NCBI GenBank assembly: GCA_004299305.1
Contig: SCPZ01000103.1
Coordinates: 1-50,944 of the forward strand
Direction: 5' to 3'
Length of the DNA stretch: 50,944 bases
Source of the DNA: Methylobacter sp.
GTDB taxonomy: Bacteria > Pseudomonadota > Gammaproteobacteria > Methylococcales > Methylomonadaceae
The notes below the pieces were generated by a model. It searched no databases, was not told the DNA's origin, and was given only the letters and a program-made list of their open reading frames with translations. Positions 43,311 through 50,944 of the stretch are shown piece by piece (position 1 is the first letter of the stretch; the number at the start of each line of letters is the position of its first letter). A program made the position numbers and the translations under genes.

Positions 43311-43560
43311 AGCTAATCCCCGTAGTTAAAGAACTAAAGTGTAGTCCACGCTAAGTGCGAACACAATGGTTTTCGCCAAGCCAGGCAGGACTTGTAGCCC
43401 CGCTCGGCGGTAGCCCGATTCCCTATAATGCGGATTTATTTTTCAAAGCTAAGAAAGTACCGGGTATGTTTACGTTCCTCGCGCCGAACTAAGTCTCCTT
43501 TATTCACCGAAAAAGGGAAAAAGGGTTACTTTTTCATCATAATGTAACCCCTTTTCCCAA

Positions 43561-43657
43561 GTGTCTGCGGGATACCGTTCCTCGTTCCCACGTAGCACGT
43601 GGGAACGAGGTGTACTTGAACACTTGTGTATAACGATGAGAGCTGGAGCTTGGGAAC
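43561..43657. mobile_element. MITE copy D (partial)
   Basis: The right end CTTGTGTATAACGATGAG...GGAGCTTGGGAAC matches the family; the left part is replaced by a perfect palindrome CCTCGTTCCCACG-TAGCA-CGTGGGAACGAGG spanning 43580-43610. It lies in the 535-bp spacer 43311-43845, which has no gene. Confidence 0.65.
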
Positions 43658-43662
43658 TAGCA

Positions 43663-43770
43663 CAAGCCCGGGTACGCTACGCGTACCTTAGCGCTCTCCG
43701 ATTCACCGTGCTGAAATCAATCCTGTCCACTATACGGTACGCACAGCGTACGTTTTTTACTGCGGTACTA
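43663..43770. repeat. Direct repeat copy 1 flanking the DUF2442/DUF4160 pair
   Basis: It includes GTACGCTACGCGTACCTTAG, ATTCACCGTGCTGAAATCAA and TATACGGTACGCACAGCGTA, and matches 44431-44549 in the same orientation with small indels. Each copy also has internal GTACGC/GCGTAC palindromes. Confidence 0.8.
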
Positions 43771-43845
43771 TGTTAAGCAGCGTGCATTCAACCCATAAAA
43801 AATCAATAATTCCATTTTTATTTTCCTCAGTATTTAGGAAAATTA

Positions 43846-44115
43846 TTATGCCGCTTCAGTTTTATAATGTAATTGTTGTTGTACTGCCAATTTTCGGTGA
43901 ATATTGCTAGGGCTTAATTCCAAGCCATTACGCCAACATAATGCACCAAGTTCTAAAAAGAACTGTTTAAAATACGCTTCATCATTTAAAGGTATCGTCA
44001 ATTCTGTTTGCCTATCAATTAAAGACTGTAAATCATAATCGCCACAAGAATTATCGGAAAAATATAACCGTAAAACTCTTTGCTTTACATACTGTGCTTG
44101 AATAATTTTAATCAT
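43846..44115 (-). CDS. DUF2442-family protein
   Basis: 89 residues. Short beta-rich start (VLRLYFSDNSCGDYDLQSLI) and ELGALCWRNGLELSPSNIHR, the signature of DUF2442. This family commonly sits directly after DUF4160, as here, and the pair has been proposed as a toxin-antitoxin-like module. The biochemical role is unknown. Its start overlaps the DUF4160 gene by eight bases. Confidence 0.8.
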   Translation of the reverse strand: MIKIIQAQYVKQRVLRLYFSDNSCGDYDLQSLIDRQTELTIPLNDEAYFKQFFLELGALCWRNGLELSPSNIHRKLAVQQQLHYKTEAA

Positions 44116-44374
44116 TATCTGCTCCTGGAATGCGTTGTAATGGTTTCAAATCAATTGCCTGTTGCCAATTGATTAGCAATTCTTCTTGATGTTCATTTGC
44201 CCATTCGCGTACTAACTTAACTGCTTTACTAGGTAATTTGCCTGCTAAAATTTCACCTGTTTCAATTGCCATTAATGCTTGATAACCTTGATATTCTATA
44301 TGAAAATGTGGCGGATTATGGTCATCCTGATACATACGAATATAAATGCCGAAAAAATAAGAAATAACAGGCAT
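44108..44374 (-). CDS. DUF4160-family protein
   Basis: 88 residues. The family signature is clear: MPVISYFFGIYIRMYQDDHN with PPHFHIEY, then ALMAIETGEILAGKLPSKA and REWANEHQEELLINWQQA. It is the upstream partner of the DUF2442 gene. Both are AT-rich compared with their neighbours and lie between direct repeats, which suggests a mobile cassette. Confidence 0.85.
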   Translation of the reverse strand: MPVISYFFGIYIRMYQDDHNPPHFHIEYQGYQALMAIETGEILAGKLPSKAVKLVREWANEHQEELLINWQQAIDLKPLQRIPGADND

Positions 44375-44430
44375 TTTCTCTATCCCCTAATATAAATTAA
44401 TGATAACGAGGTTTGCGAAACCTATACCCG

Positions 44431-44549
44431 CAAGCCCGGTACGCTACGCGTACCTTAGCGCTCTCCAATCTCCGATTCACCGTGCTGAAATCAATCCAGT
44501 CCACTATACGGTACGCACAGCGTACCTACGTTTTTTTACTGCGGCACTA
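44431..44549. repeat. Direct repeat copy 2 flanking the DUF2442/DUF4160 pair
   Basis: Same orientation as 43663-43770, with an extra CCAATCT and CCTA insertion. The distance between copies is about 660 bp and contains only the two small genes. The spacer 44375-44686 otherwise shows no gene. Confidence 0.8.
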
Positions 44550-44686
44550 CCCCCTGCGAGTAATTGTTGACGGGTGCGTTCAGCGCGTCGTCGCTAAACA
44601 ATGATTATGAGGCTTTCCTGCTCATCCAAAGACAAGGTGTTAATAGCTTCTAACACGTCTCCGAAAGCTAGGTTTGGACACCCTAG

Positions 44687-45118
44687 CTACCAATCTTTAT
44701 AAGTAGTAACCGTTATTCCTGATTGCTGATACCGGCGATAACGGTCTCTGCCGGCTGCTTTGGTTATCTCACTATTATCCAGTATTTCAAGAATACGCTC
44801 GGTTTGCGACCCCTGCTCAGGATAATGTGACGACAGGTTGAATAAGACTTTTTGCCAATTCTCAGGCGCACTCAGTGAGCCGATCAAGATAACTTTTTCA
44901 ATTTCAGGCGGCTCACCTGTGTATATCTGGTGCGGAATAAAACTGCCTGCCCTGAAGGTCCAGAGCAGGTCGTCTATGATCCGGCTTTGTTCGACGGAAT
45001 CGGTCAGTACATAACAAAAACTACCGCTACGATAGGCTTTCTCGATCAGTTTGCAGGCAAACAGATACCTGTCCTGTAACGATTCAGTCGGCAGTATATA
45101 AAAGCTGACTTCAGCCAC
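44687..45118 (-). CDS. holC: DNA polymerase III chi subunit
   Basis: 143 residues (E. coli 147). Opening VSFYILPTESLQDRYLFACK, then LDDLLWTF-type IIDDLLWTFRAGSFIPHQIY and the C-terminal GRDRYRRYQQSGITVTTYKD. Chi links the clamp loader to single-stranded DNA-binding protein. It overlaps pepA by eight bases, the conserved pepA-holC arrangement. Confidence 0.93.
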   Translation of the reverse strand: MAEVSFYILPTESLQDRYLFACKLIEKAYRSGSFCYVLTDSVEQSRIIDDLLWTFRAGSFIPHQIYTGEPPEIEKVILIGSLSAPENWQKVLFNLSSHYPEQGSQTERILEILDNSEITKAAGRDRYRRYQQSGITVTTYKDW

Positions 45119-46607
45119 TTATATTCTGCGCCCGGTTAATCAGGTATTGGCTTAATAACAGCACAGGACGACCGGTCGCGCCTTTAGTTGGTCCGCTACG
45201 CCAAGCGGTCGCGGCAATGTCCAGATGCGCCCAACGGAACTTTTCGGCAAATCGCGACAGAAAACAAGCAGCAGAAATGGTGCCTGCCTCTCTGCCGCCG
45301 GAATTAGTCATGTCGGCAAAATTGGATTTAAGCAACTCCTGGTATTCTTCCCATAACGGTAAACGCCAAGCGTTGTCGTTAGCGATTTCACCGGCCGCTG
45401 TCAGCTCATTGCACAAGATGTCATCATTGCCGAGCAAACCAATGGCTACATTGCCTAAAGCGACGCCAACCGCGCCAGTCAGGGTGGCAATGTCTATCAC
45501 TACCTCGGGGCTGTAGCGTTCCGCATAGGTTAAGGTGTCGCAAAGCAGCAGGCGGCCCTCGGCGTCGGTATTTAACACTTCAATGGTTTTGCCTGACATG
45601 CTGGTCACAATATCGCCCGGTTTATTGGCATCGCCGTCGGGCATATTTTCCGACGAAGGAATCAGGCCGATAATATTCAGCGGCAGTTGCATTTGCGCTA
45701 CGGCAAGCAATATCCCCAGCACCGTCGCGCCGCCGCACATATCGTATTTCATTTCATCCATGCCTTGAGCCTGTTTTAATGAAATGCCGCCCGCGTCGAA
45801 AGTGAGGCCTTTGCCGATCAGGACGATAGGCTTGGCGTTTTTCTCGCCGCCTTGATAATCCAGGGTAATTAATTTTGCGGGCTGGCGGCTGCCGCGCGAG
45901 ACGGACAACAACGCGCCCATACCCAGCGCCGTCATATCGGATTCTTCCAGTACCTTAACGGTCAGGCCTGCGCATTTTTTGCCCAGTTCAATCGCCTGTT
46001 CGGCAAGATAGGCTGGAGTACAAATGTTGCCCGGTAAATCGCCAAGGTGTTTGGTCAGCACCATACCTTCAGCAATAGCTTTGCCTTGCAGTAGCCCGAA
46101 ATTCGCCGCAGTACGTTCGGTTTCGGTGGCGGCAATGGATATTTTTTCAATCTTGATTTCTGTTTCTTTATCGGATTTTGTGTAGGTAAATTGATACGCG
46201 GCATCATTAAAAACTTCGACAATGTGCCGGGATTTCCATTGCATGTCACGGTCTGTCACATCGCATTCCGCCAGACAGCAGACCACTGATTTTATTTGCG
46301 TCTTTTTCAGGCTGTTAACGGCGGCGAGTAGGGCTTTTTTGTAGTTTTTGCCGGATAAGGGCTTATTTTCACCCAATCCGACCAGCAAAATACGTTCAAT
46401 TGTGCCGCCTGGAACCGCATTGATTAATACGGTTTCGCCATTTTTCCCAGCCAGGTCGCCACGGCTGACGATAGTGTTAATGAACCCACCGGTGCTGCTG
46501 TTAAGGGCAGTGGCTGAGGGACTGAGTTGTCGGTCTTGATAAACACCGACAATAATACAATCGCATTGCAGTTCTTCTAATGGCGCGGTTTCTATTGAAT
46601 AGTCCAT
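45111..46607 (-). CDS. pepA: Cytosol aminopeptidase (leucyl aminopeptidase, M17)
   Basis: 498 residues (E. coli 503). Metal-site motifs: LIGKGLTFDAGGISLKQAQG (Lys and Asp), MKYDMCGGATVLG (Asp) and VLNTDAEGRLLLCD (the family signature with Asp and Glu). It removes N-terminal residues, Leu preferred, as a hexamer with two metals. In E. coli PepA also binds DNA in Xer recombination and carAB control; whether this one does is unknown. Confidence 0.96.
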   Translation of the reverse strand: MDYSIETAPLEELQCDCIIVGVYQDRQLSPSATALNSSTGGFINTIVSRGDLAGKNGETVLINAVPGGTIERILLVGLGENKPLSGKNYKKALLAAVNSLKKTQIKSVVCCLAECDVTDRDMQWKSRHIVEVFNDAAYQFTYTKSDKETEIKIEKISIAATETERTAANFGLLQGKAIAEGMVLTKHLGDLPGNICTPAYLAEQAIELGKKCAGLTVKVLEESDMTALGMGALLSVSRGSRQPAKLITLDYQGGEKNAKPIVLIGKGLTFDAGGISLKQAQGMDEMKYDMCGGATVLGILLAVAQMQLPLNIIGLIPSSENMPDGDANKPGDIVTSMSGKTIEVLNTDAEGRLLLCDTLTYAERYSPEVVIDIATLTGAVGVALGNVAIGLLGNDDILCNELTAAGEIANDNAWRLPLWEEYQELLKSNFADMTNSGGREAGTISAACFLSRFAEKFRWAHLDIAATAWRSGPTKGATGRPVLLLSQYLINRAQNISG

Positions 46608-46663
46608 AATTTAACTCGTTTATTTGCAGGAGAGCGTTATCGTGAACAGGCCGGAACTAACTT

Positions 46664-46687
46664 GCCCTGAGCCTGTCGAAAGAGGCG
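46664..46687. repeat. Degenerate copy of the CTCAGGAC/CCTGAG dispersed repeat
   Basis: GCCCTGAGCCTGTCGAAAGA upstream of pepA resembles the unit in the BatD-like gene in reverse orientation. The whole spacer 46608-47248 holds this, the MITE-like element at 46908 and no gene. Confidence 0.45.
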
Positions 46688-46907
46688 GCACAAGATGCGC
46701 CGTTTAGCCGCGATTATACAACACAAATATTGATTGAGGAGACAGGGTGCAGCTATTCGGTTTGGAGCCTGGGAGCCGGAGCAAATAGGATCATCAAAAT
46801 CCTCTAGCCGACTTAGCCTCAGTTGCTGGGTTTTATTTTGGCTTTAGCGCAGTAGGCGCGCGGCCAATTTACCAACACCAAGCGACCGGGGTACATTGAA
46901 TCATTCC

Positions 46908-47055
46908 AGGAATGAGCATGAAATAACTTAGGCATTTTATTCTCCTCTCCCCAGCCCTCTCGGTAACTGCTCCTGCGTTACTCTACCTCCTGCATCCGTG
47001 CAGTCGTCCAGCAAGAGAGGGAGCTAGTTGTCGAAGTTATTTCGTGCGTATTCCT
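46908..47055. repeat. MITE-like element, 'AGGAATG' family, copy 3, with nested insertion
   Basis: Ends AGGAATGAGCATGAAATAAC and GTTATTTCGTGCGTATTCCT. Its inner part matches copy 1 (6951-7050), but about 47 bases (near 46961-47007) split the shared sequence CCCTCT|CCAGCA. The insert is the 43-bp unit also found alone at 1067-1109. Confidence 0.75.
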
Positions 47056-47248
47056 ATTTTAAAATGCTCAACGCAATCAGGTATTCCACCGGTTGTTCGG
47101 CACAATGCAAGCCCTTTTACCCCTTAATGTTTACTTCTCAAAAATCAGCAATCTATTATTTTTAGGCTGAGTAGTTAACACCTATAATGTAAACACTTTT
47201 TCAGTGTCGGGTAGTAAATCGACTGTAGTTCAAATTTGCGATGGAAAT

Positions 47249-48418
47249 ATGAACAATCACAACAAAATACGCATGTTCCAGTCGCGCGCTACCGATGCAA
47301 AATTGGCGGCGCAGGAGTTTTATGCCGCAGTGGCACAGCAGGATATGGCGCTGGTGGTTTTCTTCTGCTCCAGCGAATACGACCTTGACCTGCTGGCTGA
47401 AGAAATGCAGCGTTTGTTTGCCGGAGTTCAAGTCATCGGTTGCACCACCGCAGGTGAAATTGGACCGGCCGGTTATTGCCAACATAGCCTGTCCGGCGTT
47501 AGTTTTCCTAAAGCAAGTTGCGTCGCTGTCAGCGGGCTGCTGAATCAATTAAGCGAGTTCGATATTACCAAAGGGCATGATTTTGCCCAAAACCTGTTAC
47601 AGCGGCTTGAAAGTAAAGCCCCAAACGCAAGCCCGGAGCATAGCTTCGCACTACTGCTTATTGACGGCATGTCCGGTCGTGAAGAACGTGTAGCACATGC
47701 TTTACAGTATGCATTAGGCAAGATCACGCTGTTTGGCGGTTCGGCGGGCGACGACCAAAAGTTTGCCAAAACCTATGTTTACAGCAATGGCGGCTTCCAC
47801 ACCGATAGCGCGGCACTGGTTTTGGTCAACACATCCTTGCCCTTCAAAATATTCAAGACCCATCATTTTGTTTCGACTGACGAACGTTTTGTCGTCACGG
47901 AAGCCGATCCCGTCAAGCGCATTGTCAAGGAGATCAATGGACTACCTGCCGCCACAGAGTACGCCCGACTGGTGGGGGTTGACGTTACCGAATTCAATGC
48001 AAAAGATTTTGCTTTTCCCTCCGTCGTGGTAAAAATCGGCGGTACGGATTATGTGCGCTCTATCCAGAAGGCCAATACAGACGGCAGCCTGACTTTCTAT
48101 TGCGCCATTGAAACCGGCCTGGTGCTCAGGGTGGCGCATGGCGTAAATTTAGTGGATAACTTGGAGCAGACTTTCGACGCAGTTCGGGCAAAAATCGGCC
48201 CAACGCAACTGGTCTTGGGTTGCGACTGTATTTTGCGCAATCTGGAAGTTGCCAAGAACGGATTGACAGGCCGCGTCATGGAGATTTTCCGGCGCAACAA
48301 CACCATAGGTTTCAGCAGCTATGGCGAACAATTCCGCGGCATCCACAACAACCAGACCTTCACCGGCTGCGCCTTTGGCAGCGCTTCCGGGATAGAGGGC
48401 GAGACGCGCGATGACTGA
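47249..48418 (+). CDS. FIST-domain sensory protein
   Basis: 389 residues from ATG 47249; a GTG at 47204 is an alternative that adds 15 residues. FIST_N (about 15-215) includes ALVVFFCSSEYDLDLLAEEM and VIGCTTAGEIGPAGY; FIST_C (about 225-370) includes GLPAATEYARLVGV and the ending NNQTFTGCAFG. FIST domains are thought to bind small ligands such as amino acids and feed signal-transduction proteins. It overlaps the downstream cyclase by eight bases, so it is probably the sensor for that enzyme. No membrane segment. Confidence 0.9.
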   Translation: MNNHNKIRMFQSRATDAKLAAQEFYAAVAQQDMALVVFFCSSEYDLDLLAEEMQRLFAGVQVIGCTTAGEIGPAGYCQHSLSGVSFPKASCVAVSGLLNQLSEFDITKGHDFAQNLLQRLESKAPNASPEHSFALLLIDGMSGREERVAHALQYALGKITLFGGSAGDDQKFAKTYVYSNGGFHTDSAALVLVNTSLPFKIFKTHHFVSTDERFVVTEADPVKRIVKEINGLPAATEYARLVGVDVTEFNAKDFAFPSVVVKIGGTDYVRSIQKANTDGSLTFYCAIETGLVLRVAHGVNLVDNLEQTFDAVRAKIGPTQLVLGCDCILRNLEVAKNGLTGRVMEIFRRNNTIGFSSYGEQFRGIHNNQTFTGCAFGSASGIEGETRDD

Positions 48419-50645
48419 CCAAGCGGCTATGAACGAGCAGGCATTACACGCCGAGATCGCGCGCTTGAACAAAATCGTTCAGGCCTTGATCAATCGCGCC
48501 GAAAGCAGCGCAAACATCGATACGTCCGACTTCAACCTGTTTCAGACCGCGATTACGCTTGAAGACCTGGTACGCCGCCGCACCAATGAACTGGAAGCGG
48601 CATTGCGGGAAAACGAGAAAATTACCCGTGCCTTGCGTGAAAGCGAAAACCACAACCGCTTGCTAGTCGAAAACTCTCCCATGTGTATCCACGAGATCGA
48701 CATGGGAGGCGGAATAGTTTCCATGAACAGGGCGGGGCTGAGCATGTTGGGGCTCAAAGAGGAATCCGAGGTTCAAGGATCTTTATATCTGGATTCGGTC
48801 AGCGCTGCCGACCGGGAACGCATAGGGGCGCTACTTGTCCAGGCGTATGCCGGGGAAAGCAGCCACTTCGAGTTTAAGGCCGAAGGACCGCTCGAACAGA
48901 TTTATAAGTCGTGCTTTGTTCCGATCAAGAACAAGTCTGGCGGCGTTGAAAAATTGATGGGTATCACCGAGGACATCACCGAGCGCAAACACCTGGAACA
49001 ACAACTGGTGGAGCGCGAGGAGTTGTTTCGCGCCATTTTCGAAGAGGCGCCCAACGCTATCGAATTGATAGACCCGGAGACCTTGCGCTTTGTCGAGGCT
49101 AATCCTGCGGCATGTCGCATGTTGGGCTATACGCATGAAGAATTTCTCGGACTGCGGCTGGTTGACACGCAGGCCGACTTGAACGAAAAGGAGCTGGTTG
49201 CCGCAGTGCGGCAGCTGGAGGAATCGGGCGGAATGTCTTTAGATAACCGGCACCGTTGCAAGAATGGAGACATCCTGGATGTCGAGATCAATTCCCGCAT
49301 GTTGAATCTCTCCGGCAAAAGCCTGCTGGTTGGCGTCTGGCGCGACATCACCGAGCATAAGCGGTCGCAGCAGGAAATAAAACTCAAGAATACGATCCTG
49401 CAAACCCAGCAGGAGGTCTCGCCCGATGCCATCCTGGTGGTTGATGAAAACGCACATATTATCTCTTATAACCAACAATTCATCGATCTATGGCGGCTCT
49501 CACCGCAACTGGTGAGCGAGCATCTGGATGCGCCGGTGCTTCAGTCAGTTGTTGATCAAATCGCCGAACCGTACGTATTCCTCGCCCGTGTCCAATATCT
49601 ATACGAGCACAGGGACGACAAGAGTCGCGAAGAAATACAGCTAAACGATGGCAGAATCATCGATCGGTATTCCGCTCCAGCCACCGGAGCGGACGGCCAG
49701 TACTACGGACGCGTCTGGTATTTTCGCGACATCACCGAACGTAAACGAGCAGAGGAAGACCTGCGCATCATTGCCGGCGTGTTTGACAACAGCCAGGAAG
49801 GCATCGTGATCACCGATGCGAACAATGTTTTCTTGAACGTTAACCCGGCATTCACCCGGATTACAGGCTACTCCCGCGAAGAGGTGATCGGCAAGGACCC
49901 CAAGATGCTGAGTTCGGGGCGACAACAGGACAAAACCTTTTATGCCGAGCTGTGGCAAACGCTGAAACAGAAAGGGGCTTGGCGCGGCGAAATTTGGAAC
50001 CGGCGAAAGTCCGGCGAGATTTTTGCGGAGCTACTCTCGATTACCGCCATCTGCGACGATGATGGACGAGTGCGGCGCTATGTCGGGGTGTTTTCCGACA
50101 TCAGCTACCTCAAAGAACATGAGGCCGAGCTGAGCCAAGTTGCCTATTACGATGCGCTGACCGGTATTCCTAACCGGCGCTTGCTGGCCGACCGTATGGT
50201 TCAGGCCATCGCGCGGGCGCAACGTAGCGGCAGGATGCTGTTCGTCTGCTACTTAGACCTCGACGGCTTCAAGCAGGTCAACGACCGGTGTGGGCACGAG
50301 GCCGGCGACCAATTGCTGGTGGAAGTCACCCGCCGCCTGCACGAAGCGTTGCGAGCGGGCGACACTTTGGCGCGACTGGGCGGGGATGAATTCGTTGTGT
50401 TATTTAATGATCTTGCCGGTGAGCGCGAGTGTTGCCAAATTCTCGACCGTATTCTGGAAATTATCGCCCTACCGGTAGTCATCGGTAATCATCAGGTTGC
50501 GGTCTCGGCCAGCATAGGCGTAACTTTTCATAGCGCTGCCAACGAGGACGGCGATACGCTATTGCGCCAAGCCGATCAGGCCATGTATGTCGCCAAGCAG
50601 ACCGGGAAGGGCCGCTATCATCTGTACGATGCGAAACATGATTAG
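48411..50645 (+). CDS. Multi-PAS diguanylate cyclase
   Basis: 744 residues. An N-terminal coiled-coil (about 1-75) precedes four PAS units, each followed by PAC-type ends (GITEDITERKHLEQ, GVWRDITEHKRSQQ, WYFRDITERKRAEE, GVFSDISYLKEHEA). The GGDEF domain (about 580-744) has AYYDALTG-type VAYYDALTGIPNRRLLADRM and LARLGGDEFVVLF. An RAGD I-site lies five residues before GGDEF. There is no EAL domain. It makes cyclic di-GMP in response to PAS ligands or redox and probably to the overlapping FIST protein. Cytoplasmic, with no predicted membrane helix. Confidence 0.93.
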   Translation: MTDQAAMNEQALHAEIARLNKIVQALINRAESSANIDTSDFNLFQTAITLEDLVRRRTNELEAALRENEKITRALRESENHNRLLVENSPMCIHEIDMGGGIVSMNRAGLSMLGLKEESEVQGSLYLDSVSAADRERIGALLVQAYAGESSHFEFKAEGPLEQIYKSCFVPIKNKSGGVEKLMGITEDITERKHLEQQLVEREELFRAIFEEAPNAIELIDPETLRFVEANPAACRMLGYTHEEFLGLRLVDTQADLNEKELVAAVRQLEESGGMSLDNRHRCKNGDILDVEINSRMLNLSGKSLLVGVWRDITEHKRSQQEIKLKNTILQTQQEVSPDAILVVDENAHIISYNQQFIDLWRLSPQLVSEHLDAPVLQSVVDQIAEPYVFLARVQYLYEHRDDKSREEIQLNDGRIIDRYSAPATGADGQYYGRVWYFRDITERKRAEEDLRIIAGVFDNSQEGIVITDANNVFLNVNPAFTRITGYSREEVIGKDPKMLSSGRQQDKTFYAELWQTLKQKGAWRGEIWNRRKSGEIFAELLSITAICDDDGRVRRYVGVFSDISYLKEHEAELSQVAYYDALTGIPNRRLLADRMVQAIARAQRSGRMLFVCYLDLDGFKQVNDRCGHEAGDQLLVEVTRRLHEALRAGDTLARLGGDEFVVLFNDLAGERECCQILDRILEIIALPVVIGNHQVAVSASIGVTFHSAANEDGDTLLRQADQAMYVAKQTGKGRYHLYDAKHD

Positions 50646-50837
50646 CTTTAAACTTTGAGAGCCAGATCTTGGGGACTCGACTCACTGCAATGGTTCGAAA
50701 ACAGATAGAGGCCAAGTTTCGGTGTGTGAGCAGTGGAAAACTGTGGATGGATGATGCGACTTGATCCCCCTCTGTATATAGACGTTGCCATTCAGTATAC
50801 TTAAAGGCTAGCCCCTGAGAGGTCCAGGGCTACCTCA

Positions 50838-50944
50838 TTAAAAAACCTGAGCCAAAATATCAGTTAAGACCGAATCATCCCAGCCAGCCGCCTTGCGCAT
50901 ACGTTTGATGGACACCCGTTTCTTTTGGACCTGTCGCATCATGT
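50838..50944 (-). CDS. C-terminal fragment of a probable IS transposase (runs off window)
   Basis: The last 35 codons before TAA 50840 encode a basic tail (RVSIKRMRKAAGWDDSVLTD, then ILAQVF). The KRMRK-A-x-W pattern recalls the end of some IS4-like transposases, but the gene's 5' end is outside the window and I cannot confirm the family. The palindrome at 50813-50833 (CCCTGAGAGGTCCAGGG) may be near the IS end. The spacer 50646-50837 has no gene. Confidence 0.4.
   Translation of the reverse strand, partial: MMRQVQKKRVSIKRMRKAAGWDDSVLTDILAQVF

Noticed and set aside
43561-43776. 71-aa and similar ORFs in the 43.5 and 44.4 kb spacers
   Set aside because: They translate the MITE end and the direct repeats; the same residues appear in both copies.

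Overview
The window looks like a gammaproteobacterial chromosome. The evidence is gene content and order typical of that class: trxA-rho divergent from rhlB, yrfG divergent from nudE, yciO / M50 peptidase / scpA-scpB-rluB, and pepA-holC. The heavy load of short palindromic and MITE-like repeats recalls Methylococcales methanotrophs (Methylobacter-like). No methane or methanol oxidation gene is present, so that placement is only an inference.

Layout. 1-3.3 kb: start of a two-partner-secretion adhesin (runs off the left edge) and a TonB-dependent receptor. 3.6-16.5 kb: mostly housekeeping genes (rho, trxA, rhlB, yrfG, nudE, a BatD-like protein, a PfkB sugar kinase, yciO, an M50 protease, scpA, scpB, rluB) and a diguanylate cyclase. 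17-37.3 kb: an ion-homeostasis island. It holds a Tsx-like porin; a leftward operon of a newly noticed 57-aa membrane micro-protein, nhaD, a beta-barrel porin, apbE, a short KdpD-like kinase with a 2-nt slippage and a KdpE-like regulator; then a PepSY-like protein with a 2-TM K+ channel, a CorA remnant, and a complete kdpFABC-kdpDE. The Kdp genes are interrupted between kdpB and kdpC by a VapBC-like toxin-antitoxin module with a third coupled ORF. A T-rich site with the layout of the E. coli KdpE box occurs upstream of both kdpF and the K+ channel pair. 37.7-42.2 kb: a two-gene phosphorelay whose large hybrid kinase begins with an ethylene-receptor-like membrane domain. 42.5-44.5 kb: two toxin-antitoxin-like pairs, one lying between ~110-bp direct repeats. 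44.7-46.6 kb: pepA-holC. 47.2-50.6 kb: a FIST sensor overlapping a multi-PAS diguanylate cyclase. The right edge holds the 3' end of a probable transposase.

Repeats are a theme. At least six families of short inverted-repeat elements occur. One punctuates the kdp locus three times, one shows a nested insertion of another, and one has been absorbed in frame into the BatD-like coding sequence. The ion island reads as a Na+/H+ and K+ module with two KdpDE-type sensor pairs. The nhaD/micro-protein/porin/apbE/kinase operon is the best candidate here for an undescribed functional unit.
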